From Neocallimastix lanati (nom. inval.) (Eukaryota > Neocallimastigomycota > Neocallimastigomycetes > Neocallimastigales > Neocallimastigaceae), in contig JACVTC010000097.1 in assembly GCA_016946835.1 (NCBI GenBank), positions 189,001-253,000 of the forward strand: a stretch of DNA of 64,000 bases, written 5' to 3'. The position numbers and the translations under genes were made by a program. Shown piece by piece: positions 1 to 14,529 of the stretch. Position 1 is the stretch's first letter. Each line of letters starts with the position of its first letter. The notes under the pieces are model-generated. The model worked only from the letters and a program-made list of their open reading frames with translations. It was not told the origin of the DNA and made no database searches.

Positions 1-930
<930 letters not shown>

Positions 931-1279
931 TTTAAATATAAGTATAAATTTTTAACAATCATTCCGATTATTTTAATTGAATCTAAAATTCATTATTAGA
1001 TGAATTTATTAAATAATAAATATATTTATTTATTTACTTTTTTTTTTTTTTTTACTTATAAACATTAACTTCTTTGTGTTAAATACCAAATTACTGTTTA
1101 TACCGATCATTGAGATTCAATATAAGTATTAGGAGGAAAGGTTGCAAATCAAAGACAACATATTTGATCTCTTTTTTTTTCTTCCAAGAATATAATTTTA
1201 TTAAAATGTTTTTTATATATATATTATTTTAATATGTAAAGTAATATATTTTATTTAATACTTTAAAAAAAAATTTTTT

Positions 1280-1612
1280 TGTTTTCTTTGACTCTCATTG
1301 GATTCTTTACCATACTGTTTAGACGTCGACGTTGATCTCTTTTTAAGTAATGTTAATATGAAAGACATTCCCTATACTTTATACGACGAGCTTCTTTTCA
1401 GTGAATCTCTTGAACCATCATCAAGGGAGGAATGACCACACTAATCCTCTCGCAAATTCAGGTTTTATCTACACTAGCAATTATATAATCTAGCAACAAA
1501 AATACCTACCATGGTAAGCGAATAGTAAACTTCATTTATAGGGAAAAAACACCCTGGGGGATAAAAAATTGACCCATATTAATACAGGAAGTAGTCAATC
1601 TTGAAACCTTAA
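1280..1612 (+). repeat. Dispersed repeat family, copy 1
   Basis: An island of higher GC in AT-rich DNA. It shares a long collinear block with 34262-34700 and shorter blocks with 53910-54122 and 59128-59280: a stretch about an insert-free start 'attctttgccatac', then 'gtgaatctcttgaaccatc', 'cctaccatgg', 'caccctgggggataaaaa' and 'ggaagtagtcaatc'. It ends in a poly-T tract at about 1613. No reading frame, terminal inverted repeat or target duplication is visible. The family is not recognised. Confidence 0.75.
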
Positions 1613-4600
1613 TTTTTTTTTTTTTTTTTTTTTTTTTTACTATAAAAATTCATTATAAGAACCAATTTCAATTAAATAATAGGAAGATTTCTTTATTAAT
1701 TTCATTTAAATTTACTTTTAAATATGCATCTTCTTTATTTTTATTTTTATTTTTTGTCTTTTTTATTTTATTTTATTTTATTTTATTTAAATTTGTGTTT
1801 TTTATTTTTATTTTTATTTTATTTTATTTTATTTTATTTAAATTTGTGTCTTTTATTTTTACTTTTATTTTATAAATATTGACTCCTTAATAATGGAGTA
1901 ATATTATTTTCATAGTACAAGTTTTCATTAATAAGTTTTATCTTTTTTCAGTTTCTATTCTACTGTAAATTAAAAAAAAAATAAAATAAATGTTATTAAA
2001 TGGTCTTTTTTTGGGGGACAAATGAATTAGAAAGAAAAAGTAATTGATATTTATACTAACTCTTTGATAAAATATATTCATATTAACTATTTAAATATTA
2101 TATATTTAATATTAATACTTTGCTATTAAATTTCATAAAAAAAAACATTACAACATATTAAATTTTTTCATTTTTAAAATTAAACTCCAAAAGAAAAACT
2201 CAAACTATAATGAATATCAACATTCATTTTTTTTTTTAAATTTATTATTTTATTAATTTATTAATTAAAATAATTTTTTTCTTTTTATGAATTATTATTT
2301 TATACTAAACTTAAATTTTTAAAAAAAAAAATCTTTAAAAAAAAAAAAATCTTTAAAAAAAGATTTTAAATAAAAAAAAAAAGTAGCTAACATTTTTATG
2401 ATTATTAGTAAAAACTTATTAAATTATTAAATAATTCTCTAACCATTATTTAATATTTATTTCTCCTTAAATTATATCATTCAATAAAAAAAAATTAAAA
2501 AAAAAAAAAAAAAAAATTAAAAAATAGAATAAAAAAAAATTTTTTTAAAAATAATTATAATAAATTTTATTTCAATCTTAATCTATTATATATAAAATAG
2601 GCGATATTGCCTATTTCTATAATATGAATCTTTGTGAGTGACAAAATTTATTAAACGAAAAAGTTTATGGTATTAAATTTCAAGAGTTATTTTAATTGCT
2701 TTAGTAAATATTAAGTTTAATACTATGCTCTTAAATAATAAAATATAAAATAAATAATAAAATATAAAAAAAATAATAAAATATAAAATAAATAATAAAA
2801 TATAAAATAAATAATTTAAATATTTATTTAATATGAGTTTTCTCATAATATATAATTTAACGTATATCATATTGCTAATAATATTGCTATTAAATAAAAT
2901 ATAAAGGAATTATTTAAAGAATAAAATGGAAATTAACTGTATACATTCTTTATTAATTATGAATACAAATTAATATATAATATAAATAGGTAATAGAAAC
3001 ATTGTATAAAACAAATATAATTTAACTTTTAATCTTGAGAATTAGAGTTTACAATTATATAATCTAAAATTTAATTCTATATTGAACATTTATTAAATAT
3101 AAATTAAATATAAATTAAAATTAAATGAAATATATTTCACTGTTTGAATAAAACCACAAACAAATATAATTGTAAAAAAAAAAATTTATATAATTTATAT
3201 TAATTTGTGGCTATATTTGTACGTATTCAAGTGTATTGTATACATAATTTATTTCAATTACAATTAATTTTTATATAATGAGAAAAAAAAAATTTTTTTT
3301 TTCATATCCAAATTTATATTGATAAATTATAATAGATGAATTGTTAATTATTAATATTAAAAAATTAACATTGATAATAGATGAATATTTATAATATCTT
3401 AAGTGGTATTATTAATATTATCACCAAAGTATTAATAAGAAGTATTATAAAATGAAAGTGATGTTAAAGATGTTTAGGAATTACTAATAATATGTATTAT
3501 TTATGTACTTAAAACATATTTTTTATTAATTGAGCAATTTAATTAATTATTTATTATTTATATAATAAATATTTAGAAATTCTTTTTTTTTTTAAATTAT
3601 AAATTTATATTATAATATATTATAAAAATTATTATAATTACTAATTACCTTTTACGGTGGTTCACAAATATATTTTAATACTATTAGTATTTGTGTTCAT
3701 ATATATAATTGTAATTAATTGTAATATATTATTTGATTAATTATAATTAATCACATAACTATTAATATTAAATTCTTTAATCATAAATAAATAATTAAAT
3801 AAATAATTAAGTAAATAATTGAATAAATAAATAGATAGATAGATAAATATTCCTTTTTTTTTTTTTTTTATTATTATTATTATTAATTATAAATTTTTTT
3901 TTTTATAGTCCAATAAACTATAATTAACTGAATATACATAATAGTAACCCATATTTAAAAAAGTTAAAAATAAATAAAGTATATTTAAATTTAAATATAA
4001 ATAATTAATATATAATCAATTAACGAATTAGTTGAATTATTGGTGCATGTTCATTTTATTATTTATTTATTTACTTATTTATTATTTATTTATTATTTAT
4101 TTATTTATTTATTATTTATTTATTTATTTATTTTTTAGTACTATTATTTTTTATTAATTATTTATTATCTACTTAATAAAAAAAAAATTTTTTTTTTAAA
4201 CACTAGACCTTTTTGTTTTTATTAAAAATAGAAACTATATATATAAAAAGAAATTCTATTTCTTTTTTTTTTTTTTTTTACAAAAAAAAAAACAAAAAAA
4301 CAATAAAACAAAATAATAAAAAAAGAAAAAAGAACGGGGCAATATTTATTTATATTTTATTTTATTGAGGTTTAAAGAAGAAGAAAAGAAAAGAAGAATT
4401 ATAAATAATAAAAAAAATTAAATGAAGTTTATTGAATAATAAAAGAAAAAAAAAAAAAAGAATTATAAATAATTAAAAAATTTTGCCAATTATTAATAAT
4501 AATATTTTTTTTTAGAAAAAAAAAAAATTGAAAATACAATTTCAATTAAAACATCATATATAAAAAAGAAAAGGTATTAAAAATATATTAAATAAATAAT

Positions 4601-4874
4601 AAAACTAACTAATAAATATTTATATAGTAGAATTATTTATTTTTATTTATTTTTTTTATTTTTTTATTTTTTTTCAAAATAATAGTTATTTTAATTAAAA
4701 ATATATATATATATATTTTTTTTCCCCGAAATATTAATTATTTTTATCAAATATAAAATATACAATTTTCAAAAATATTTACTTTTATTGATTATATTAT
4801 AAATAGAACCAAGAAAAAAAAAATATTAAAAAACTATATATATTTATAAAGAAATAATAATTAATAAATCAAAA
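1613..4874. other. Gene-free AT-rich stretch
   Basis: Only low-complexity sequence is seen: ATTTT runs at 1740-1870 with an internal near-duplicate, a small stem-loop near 2594-2615 (AAATAGGC / GCCTATTT), TTTA microsatellite at 4060-4130 and poly-A/T tracts. Open frames here consist of AT repeats. The last few hundred bases presumably hold the promoter and 5' UTR of the transporter gene starting at 4875, but no defined motif stands out. Confidence 0.7.
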
Positions 4875-6184
4875 ATGGGGTGTAAGTAATATAAAAAAAT
4901 AATAATAATATTATATAAATTTTATCTTTGTATATTTATATTTTTTATAAAAAAAAAAAGAAGGAAATATTAAATTCATATGATATTATTATATTATTAT
5001 TGAATTAATTATAAAGTATTTAGTTTAAAATGGATGAGTTTATTAATTTTGATTTTCCACAATAGTTTTTCAGTATTTGTAATGAGATACTCAAAAACTT
5101 TACCAGACAAGTATATATCTTCAACAGCTGTGGTATGTGCAGAACTGTGTAAATTGATGTTTTCAGTAATTCTTCATGTATATTTTAGATGTAGAGAACT
5201 AGGTATAAAAAATTATAGTTTCAAAATGCTTATGCAAGAATTATTTGGTAAAGAATCTGATTGTATTAAGATTATGGTTCCAGCTGTTCTTTATCTCATT
5301 CAAAATAATCTACAATATTTTTCTGCCACAAAATTGGATGCTGCAACCTTTCAAGTTACTTCACAGATGAAACTTATTGTCATTGCCGTATTTTCTGTAA
5401 TCATTTTAAAACGTCATTTATATAAGCATCAATGGGTGTCTATTTTCTTATTAGCTGGAGGTATTGCTCTAGTACAATTCCCAACTGGTGATAAGGGTAC
5501 AATTAATAATCCAAGTAGTAATGCTATGGTTGATAAGGCACTTGGTGTTCTCTCCGTTTTTATTACTTGTTTATGTTCCGGTTTTGCAGGTGTTTATTTC
5601 GAAAAAATTCTTAAGAAAAGTAAGGTCACCCTTTGGGCTAGAAATGTACAACTTGCTCTTTTCTCTGTAATTCCCGGATATTTCATTGGTTGCTTACTTA
5701 TTGATGGTGATGAAATTAGAGAACATGGTTTCTTTGGTGGTTATAATCGTTGGACCGTATTGAGTGTCATATGCCAATCTTTATGTGGTATTATTACAGC
5801 CATCGTTGTAAAATATGCTGATAATATTTTGAAAGGTTTTGCTAATTCTATCTCTATCATTTTATCTTGCGTCGTATCCTACTTCTTCTTTGATTTCCAT
5901 ATTACTTTAGTTTTCGATATTGGTGTTTGTATAGTTATATTTTCTTCATATCTTTATGGTAATTATGAATTTTATTATATATACATATTTTATAATTATT
6001 ATCAATATATAATTTATCATTTATAATTTATCATATATAATTTATCATATATAATTTATCATATATAATTTTTTTTTTTTTAATAATAAAAAAAATAATC
6101 ATACTAAAAAAATATATATATATGTGTGTGTATATACATATCCTCTAAATTATGATAAATTTTATTATATATAACGTATATATA

Positions 6185-6215
<31 letters not shown>

Positions 6216-6526
6216 TAGGTAAAAAACCAAAAGAAGAACAAAAAGAAACAAATGAAGAAGCAGAATATATTAAACTTGAAGAACAGAAAAGTAATGATGA
6301 TGACGAAGAAGGAGAATATTCTAATAAAGTTACAGATAATGATACCATTGTAAATGTTAATGAAAATGAAGACATTGATGAAGAAATTGAAAATATACTT
6401 CAAGGAAAGGATGCTATTGCTAAAGAAAATCTTGAAGAAATTTTAATACAAGATGAAAATCAAAAAGAAGATAAAGAAAAAAATATTATTGAATTTGAAG
6501 ACATAGACATACAAGATAAAAATTAA
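4875..6526 (+). CDS. Nucleotide-sugar transporter, SLC35A type (paralogue A)
   Basis: Predicted 418-aa Golgi/ER membrane antiporter that would import a UDP- or CMP-sugar for glycosylation. Exons by my reading: 4875-4881, 5017-5958, 6219-6526; introns of 135 and 260 nt with GT-AG ends. The first exon is only 7 nt (ATG plus 4 bases). Residues 1-317 form the hydrophobic multi-pass core. It shows family signatures: MRYSKTLP after the first helix, GVYFEKILKKSKVTLWARN, and KYADNILKGFANSISI near the C-terminal helices, the hallmark of UDP-galactose/UDP-GlcNAc/CMP-sialate carriers. Residues 318-418 are a Glu/Asp/Lys-rich cytosolic tail in exon 3. The model is supported by paralogue B at 22197-23593, with identical intron phases and an identical 942-nt exon 2. 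The substrate cannot be read from sequence; UDP-Gal or UDP-GlcNAc is likeliest. Confidence 0.9.
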
Positions 6527-7518
6527 GGCATTTAAAAAAAAAAAAAAAAAAAGGAAATAATAAGATATATATATTATAAAAATATATATCTCTACTTTAA
6601 TAATATTAAAAAGGAAAAAAAAATTAAATGATTTTGAATAAATTTCAAAAAAAAAAAAAAAAAAAAAAAAAAAAGATTTTGAATTAATAGACAAAAAAAA
6701 ATGTTTTTGAATAAATAATAGAAATACTTAGATAAACCTTTTTTTTAAGAATATTAGAAAATATTTTAAGAATATTAGAAAATAATAATAACAATAATAA
6801 CAATAATAATATATAAAAATTATAAAAATATATATATTTTTATAATTTCAAAAAGAAAAAATAATAATAATAATAATAATAATTATTATTTATAAATTAA
6901 AGAAATACATATATATATTTAAACTAAAATTTTCATTATTATAAATAAAATAAAATTTTTTTATTTTTATTTTTATTTTTTATTTTTTATTTTTATTTTT
7001 TTATTTTTTTTTTATTTTTTTTTTTTTTATTTTTTTATTTTAATTTTTTTTATTATTATTATTATTATTTTTTTAATCTATTTTAATAATTAATTTTTTT
7101 TTTTTTTTTACCCTAATGATTTAATATGTTATATGTAATTATCTATTATTCATTAAATTTTATACCTAATCTAAAACATAGACATTAATAATGAATTTAT
7201 AAAAAGAAAAAAAAAAGAAGAAAAAAAAAATTAATAAAATATAAAAATATAAAAATATAAAAATATAAAAATAATAATAAAAAAAAATATCAAAAATAAT
7301 AAATAATTTATGATACGATAAAACAATACAACAAAAAAAAAAAAAGAACTTTTAAAATATCCTTCAAATATATTATTATTATTAAAAAAAAAAAAAAAAA
7401 TAATTTTTTTATTTTCTTTTTTTTTTTATATATATATCTAATGTTTTATTATTATTATTATTATTATTATTATGATAATAATAATAATTTTATTTTATTT
7501 TTTTTTTTTATTTTCTAT

Positions 7519-7560
<42 letters not shown>

Positions 7561-7787
7561 TAATAATAGTAAAAAGTATTGACTAGATAATAGTTTTACA
7601 GTCTTTTTTTTTTTTTTTTTTTTTGTAATAATTTTAATATATATTATAAAAATATTAACATTATTATAATTAGCTATTTATTAATTCTTTTTAGTCTTAA
7701 CTATTTATTTTATATTTTAAGATATTTTTTTTGAAAATTTTTTAAAAAAAAAAAATAAATAAATAAAAAATAAAAAATAAAAAAATA

Positions 7788-7818
<31 letters not shown>

Positions 7819-8505
7819 TAAATAATACATCCTTCCATTTTAGTTAAAAACTAATAAAATAAATTCTCTAATTTAAATAATTCATCAATCCTTCCTTATT
7901 TAAAAATTTATTAAAAAAAAAAAAAGAAAAAAAAAAAAAAAATTTAATCTATAATAATTTATAATAAAATAAATAAATATAAAAATAATTTAAAATTATA
8001 ATTAGTTTCACTACTCTCTATTTTTTAAAAATAAATAAAATAAATATATATATAAATTTTGTTTCAATTGAATTATTATATATAAAAATTAAATTACTAC
8101 AACAATATATTATTATAAATATTATATATGAAATATATCTATATATATAAATGAAATTTACTTCATATTAATATATATATATATATTTATGAATTTATAT
8201 ATAGATAGATATATATTAAAAATAAAAATAAAAATAATAATTTTAAATTTAGGATGATAGCTTAATGTTTTTCTTGTATGGTACTCTAATATATATATAT
8301 AATATAAATATATATTATTATTATTTATATTATTAATTGAATTATTAAAATAATTATTTTTAATTTTTTTTATTTTTATTTTTATTTTTTTTTTTTTTTT
8401 TTTTTATTTTTTATTTTTTATTTTTTTTTCATTTTCATTTTCATTTTTGTTTTTTATTCTCGTTTTATTATTATTATTATTATTATTATTTTGTATTATT
8501 ATTAA
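6527..8505. other. Convergent intergenic region, low complexity
   Basis: This lies between the 3' ends of the transporter (+) and the receptor (-). It holds poly-A/T, ATT, AT and TTTTTA runs (for example 6955-7075 and 7520-7555). Nothing gene-like or structured beyond microsatellites was found. Both 3' UTRs must lie here. Confidence 0.7.
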
Positions 8506-10641
8506 TCATACATTATTACTTACAGTTTGAATAATATTAGTTGTATTTACTGAATCTCTATCCAATATTTCTTTTTCTTTTACAATTTGAACGGTAGTAT
8601 CACCACCTGCATCTTTATCACTACTCATTTTTAGTAAATTATTAATCAACATTTCTTCTTTTTCTCTTTTACTATTTGTAATATCAAACCAAACTCTTAC
8701 AAAATATAAATAGATATGCTTTAGTATAAATACGATAAGTATTGATAATGGATGAATACAATCAATATAATAATTTTCAGTATTAAGGGCTTGAAGGATA
8801 AATGACACAAGAAAGGATAGACCATCTGTGACAGAAAAATAGAGCATACTTTTAACTATAGGGTGAATTGGTTGTATATTCCAATCTGCAAGCATAAGCA
8901 TTACAAAACTTAAAAATAATACGATATGAAATGAAATTTCTATTATTAATAATGAAAATCCATATTTATCCTTCGTACTGATTTTACATTGATAAAAATT
9001 AAGGGTATCCTCAGTAATAATCTCTACTGCTTTATAAGAAGGAGTTATGGAAGAAAGAATGAATAAGATGCCTTCAATACCATAAAATAGAAATATAAAC
9101 TTTTTTTCATTATTTTTTAACCAACTACAAAATTTATTATTAAAACTGGGATTATTAACTATTAATAAAGCAATTGAAGGAACATAGAGCATAGTATATC
9201 CAATTAATATCATTAATAAAAAAGCATGACATCTAAAACCTGTTGGTCTTCCAATTTTTGTTAATGGTGAATAAATAATAAAAATTGATGAAAAAATGTA
9301 ATTTATCCATGAAAATTTAGAATATAAACTATAATACGGTTTAAATTTTGGAATAATTGATAATATATATGAAGCAATGATGAGCAATAAAAATATATTC
9401 ATAATAATAAATAAAGATATACCGAGAATACTCCTTAAATTCATATAATACATTTTTGTTATATTGTTTATACTTTGAAGTACTTTTTCTACATCTTTGT
9501 CCCCATATAAGAATTCAAAAAAATAACTCATAAATTTAGACTCATATTGTTTATAATTATTTAATTCAGTAGGTCTACTAATAAATTGAATATTATTCAT
9601 AATTTCACATTTTACTACTGAACAAATATCTTCATTTTTATATAAATTTAATATTCCACTATATTGATTAAATTGTTTTATTATTACTTCTTTTTGAAAT
9701 CCTTCAGAGAAAATATATTTTAAGACTTCAATAGAGGCTAATTTATGATCATCATCAATATATTTACTAAGACCAATATTATATCCTTCTAAGTATGATC
9801 CATTAATATCTTCAGTTCTTCCTGGTAATATGGATTGATCATACATATCAAATTCATTTATCGAATTCCAATATGACGCAAATAATAAATTATTACCCTC
9901 ATTTAAAAGTTTAATTGTATATTCTTCATTTTGTTTAAATATTTCATCTATTATATTATATCCATATATATATATTTATATATATATTTTATTGTAATTT
10001 ATATTTATTTATTTTTTTTTTTTTTTTTTTTTTTAAGTTTATAATTATTAATAAGTTAGGTTGTTATTATTAAAAAAAATATATATATATATATTATTAA
10101 CATATAAATAAAAAATTTATTTATATTAATTTTATTATATTATTTATATTAATTAAATTATTTATTACTATATTTTATTTTAAAAATGAATTTTAAATGG
10201 TTAATATTTTTAATAAAAAAAAAAAAATTTTTTTTTTTATATACCTGAAGAAATTTTTTCTTTAATTTCTTTTATTTTTCTTAATGCATTAATTGAATTT
10301 TTGCTTGTTATTTCAGGAAATTCTGAATTTCTTTCATCTCTATAAGAATAAATAAATTGATATATTGAGTCCATAGTGATAACTGAATCTTTATAATTTT
10401 TATATATATATATATATTTTTTTTTAATATTTTAATTTTTATTTTTTTTTTTTTTATGTATAATGAAATGTTGAGAGTTTTAATATATATATATATATAT
10501 TTTTTTTTAGAAAAAAAAAAAAAAGGGGGGGTTTAATTCAATATATATATAAAAGAAAGAAAAGAAAAGAAAAGAAAAGAAAGAATTGTTAAGTCAAAAA
10601 TAAAAATATAAATTTAAAAAATTCCTTAATAAATTAAATTT

Positions 10642-10684
<43 letters not shown>

Positions 10685-11716
10685 ATAAATTGATTACAAT
10701 AATTAAATAATCCATTATATCCATATAAATTAGTATTATTAAGTTTTTCTTGTTTTACAATATATTGCCCTATTTCCAATAATTCATCCCATGTTTTTGG
10801 TATTTTTTTATCATATTTTTCTAAATAATGCTTATTTGAATATAAAACCATAAATTTTATAAATAATGGCTTTTTTTTTTTTTTTTTTTTTTTTTTTGAA
10901 TATTTTGAATATATAATGGTAATAATAATAAAAAAAAAATTATTATTATTATTATTATTATTATTTTAATATTTTTTTTTCTTTAAAATAAAAATATTAA
11001 AGCAAGAATAAAATATGAATAAAAAAAAATAATAATAATAATAGTAATTTATATATTAAATTAATTTTAAATAAAAATTAAGACAAAAACTATTTGATTT
11101 TGTATGTACCAGACCAATCCATTTATCATTATAAACACATATATCATATATATTATTTTTACTAAATGAATCTATTAATTCACTTGGTAACAATTCCTTT
11201 AAATCCATAAAATGTTTGGATAGATCACTTAAATACACCGAATTAAAAGCATATAAATCATATTTTTGAGATTTTCTATTAAGTAATTGTTCAGTTGAGG
11301 ATAAAGTATTATCACTTTGTTGAGTTGAATTTTTATTTGAGAATAAATTAATTTTTAAAGTAATATTTAAATTTTGTTTTCTAGAATAGTCATTAAATCC
11401 TTTTTCTATTGAATAAAAAATATCATCATTGGAAAAAAATGAATGTAACATCATATTAACATTTATTCCATTAATAAATTCTATTACAATCCAATTATAT
11501 TTAAAATAATAATAATAATAATAATATAAAAATAATAAAATAGCAAAATAAAAAATAATATTAATTATAAAAAGTTAAATATATTATTTATATTAAAAAT
11601 ATTACTTTCAATAATCATAATATATATTAAATATTTTAATGATAAATATTTAAAATTATTCAATTACGAATAAATAAACCGATAATAAATAATAAATATT
11701 GAATTTGAAACTTCAT
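8506..11716 (-). CDS. Solute-binding-domain / class C GPCR fusion receptor (paralogue A)
   Basis: Predicted 725-aa surface receptor. Exons on the minus strand: 11716-11668, 11480-11110, 10869-10698, 10388-10245, 9947-8506. Exon 1 (49 nt) encodes a signal peptide beginning MKFQIQYLLFII. Residues about 20-370 resemble bacterial extracellular sugar-binding proteins (SBP family): KYDLYAF, then DKWIGLPLFIKFMVLYSN, KIPKTWDELLEIGQ and NLYGYNG, in the order seen in ABC-transporter maltose-type binding proteins. About residue 418 onward are seven hydrophobic helices with the class C signature GRPTGFRCHAFLLM at helix 3 and MKH/LKHIYLY at helix 7. A polar 60-aa tail follows. It should bind a small ligand outside and signal through G proteins; the ligand is unknown. 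A poly-A tract sits inside intron 3. Paralogue B is at 37038-40089. Confidence 0.87.
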
Positions 11717-11957
11717 TTTTTTATTTGATACTTTTTTTTTTTTTCATATAAAATATTGAATAATAATAATAATAATAATAACGAAAAAAAAAAAAAAAAA
11801 AGACTTTTTCATTTTAAAAAATTTGTATATATAAAATATTTCAATTTTTAATCAATTAATTATAATAATTTTTTTTTTTTTCCTAAAAGTTTGTTTCTTT
11901 AAAATTTTTTTTCAAAAAGTTTATTTTTAATTAATGTTATATAATCTTTTGGTTTTT

Positions 11958-12011
<54 letters not shown>

Positions 12012-12276
12012 TCCTTAATCATAATAATATTAATTATGGAAAAATTATTTTATATATTATTATATTGTTAAGGTAAAATTATTAGAATAAGATATATAAT
12101 AAAATTAAATAATAAAAAAAAATAAAAAATATATAATAAAATTAAATAATAAAAAAAAAAATAAAAGATATATAATAAAATTAAATAAAATTTTTTTATA
12201 TTTTATATTAATATTTGAGAAATAAAAATAAAAATAATATAAATACATTTTTTATTTTTTATACTATTTATTAATA

Positions 12277-12369
<93 letters not shown>

Positions 12370-13599
12370 CAAAATTATTATAATGTTAAAGTACTGGACT
12401 AAAATTACATCATTCAATATTAAATATAATAAATACAATTTATTTCTATTTATTTAAAAAAAAAATAAAAGAAATAAAAGTTTACTTTAAAAATTTATAA
12501 AATTAAATTTGAAACTAAATTTGAAAATATACTTTTTTTTTTTTTTTTTTAATGCTATTTTTTTTATTTATAGGATTAATTATATAAATTAATATTTATA
12601 TTTCTATATGGAAATAACAGCCTTAACCATTTCAGTATTAAAAAATATTAAAATCAATATTATATATATGATATATATGATATTAAAAACAAATATTAAT
12701 AATTATAAAAAAAAATAAAAATGCTTATATTTTAAAAAAAATAAATATATATATTAAAAAAAAAAAACTCTAGATTTTTATATATAAAATATCTTTTATT
12801 TTATTTATGATTGATATAAAGAATTAATTAAAAATTACATAAAAAAAAATTTATAAAATTTTTTATAATTCTTTATCCAATATAAATTGTATACAAATTA
12901 TTATATGTATACGTTGAACAAATTAAAATTATATTTTTATATTACAATATAATATAATATATTAAAATATATAATCATAATTTTGAAAACTTTATTATTC
13001 TAAAAAAAATTATTAAAATATTCAAAAAAAGGAAATAATGTAAATAAAAAAAAAAAAGTGAACTTTTAAAAAAAAAGAGAAAAGTTAACAAAAGACTAAT
13101 TAATTAATAAATAAATAAAATTTATTTTTTTTTTTTTAATAAAATATACTTTAAATTATTTTTATTGTGTTTTTTATGAATTATCAAAAATAAAATAAAT
13201 AAAAGTTTTAAATATTTATTTTATATTTTTGTTATAATTTTTATTTTTTTTTTTTTTTTTTTTATTTAATTAAAAAAAATGAATAATCAAATATTATTTA
13301 TTCTTTAAAAAAGGTTGTTAAAATAATTCTTTTACAAAAATAAGAATTAAAGGCAACTTTTTAGAATTCATAAAATTTATTATAAACTTAAATTAATATA
13401 AATTTTTTTGGATGAAATTATTATTAAATTTAATATTTAATAACAATTTTTACAAGATTTTTAAATTTAAAATTTTTATTTTAGAATGATATAATTAATA
13501 GAATTATAATTTTTTTTTAATAAAAAAAAAAAAATGATAAAAATGATATAAAGGATAAAATGATATAAAGGATAAATAAAAATAATAATAAAAATAATA
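11717..13599. other. Gene-free AT-rich stretch
   Basis: Upstream of the receptor at 8506-11716. Contains ATT repeats (11970-12010), an AAT microsatellite (12278-12368), a local triplication of a short 'ataaaattaaataa' motif near 12098-12190, and otherwise structureless AT-rich DNA. No gene is supported. Confidence 0.65.
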
Positions 13600-13903
13600 G
13601 GATGTGGGGCATTTCGCCGGGTTGCATTTCGCCATTTTTTGAAAGCATGTGGCGTATTAAAAAAATGTGGCATTTCGCCAAATTGCAATTCGCCAAGTTG
13701 CATTTAGCCAAATTGAAAATTATTAAATAAATAAATAAATAAATCAATAAATAAAATTAAATATTATTAGTATCGCATAAAAACAACTTTAAAAAAAATT
13801 ATTTTGAATTAATATTTATTTATTTATTCATTTATTTATATCAATACTCCACTTGTCGAAATGCAACTTGGGGAAATGCAATTTGGGGAAATGCAACTCT
13901 CCC
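13600..13903 (+). mobile_element. MITE of the MULE family (304 bp) with 9-bp target duplication
   Basis: The left end begins GGATGTGGGGCATTTCGCC and the right end is the inverted form of GGGAGAGTTGCATTTCCCC. These match, respectively, the right and left ends of the MULE at 42041-44879. The element is flanked by perfect 9-bp direct repeats AAAATAATA at 13591-13599 and 13904-13912, as expected for Mutator-like elements. Each end carries several degenerate tandem units of the type GTTGCATTTCGCCAA. The interior is AAAT-rich and has no coding capacity, so it is non-autonomous. Short open frames here are accidental. Confidence 0.92.
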
Positions 13904-14327
13904 AAAATAATATAAATATTATTTTTATTATATTATAAATAAATTTTAAAATTTTATGAATGAACAAAGTCAAGAATAAAATTAAATCATAAATAAAAAA
14001 TTTTTATATTACTAAATACTTAAATATTATTAATAAAATTATTAAAGAATAATTAATGTATTAACAATAATCCATATAAAAACATTACTAAACTAAGCCA
14101 CCTATTTTAGTATAAAAGAAATTGAAAAAAAAAAAACGTATTACTCGATTCATTGTATTTAACCTTTTTTTAATTTAATTAATAATATAGATAATATTAA
14201 TAAAATAAAATAAAATTTATATCAAAAAAATCAATTACTCCAACAGATTAAGCGTTCCAACGGTTATAACAAACATTATTTATTAATGAGATTAACAAAA
14301 TTAAATTTGATCACTGAATACATGATT

Positions 14328-14364
<37 letters not shown>

Positions 14365-14529
14365 GACGTCCTCTTAACAGTGAAAACTTTTTTTTCCCTA
14401 TAAAATCAGAATATTTAGTGTTTGTTCTTACTGCTTTTTTGGGATTAAAAAAACAACAATAAAGAAAAAAAATAATAATAAAAAAGATCAACCAAGAAAA
14501 TGCAACTACATTATCAATTATGCTCAATA

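Noticed and set aside
6104-6403. Minus-strand open frames of about 76-99 aa
   Set aside because: They are antisense shadows of transporter exon 3 and its AT-rich intron.
13476-13747. 75-76 aa minus-strand frames containing repeated NLAKCNLANC-type text
   Set aside because: The repeats are translated MITE terminal units, not a cysteine-rich protein.
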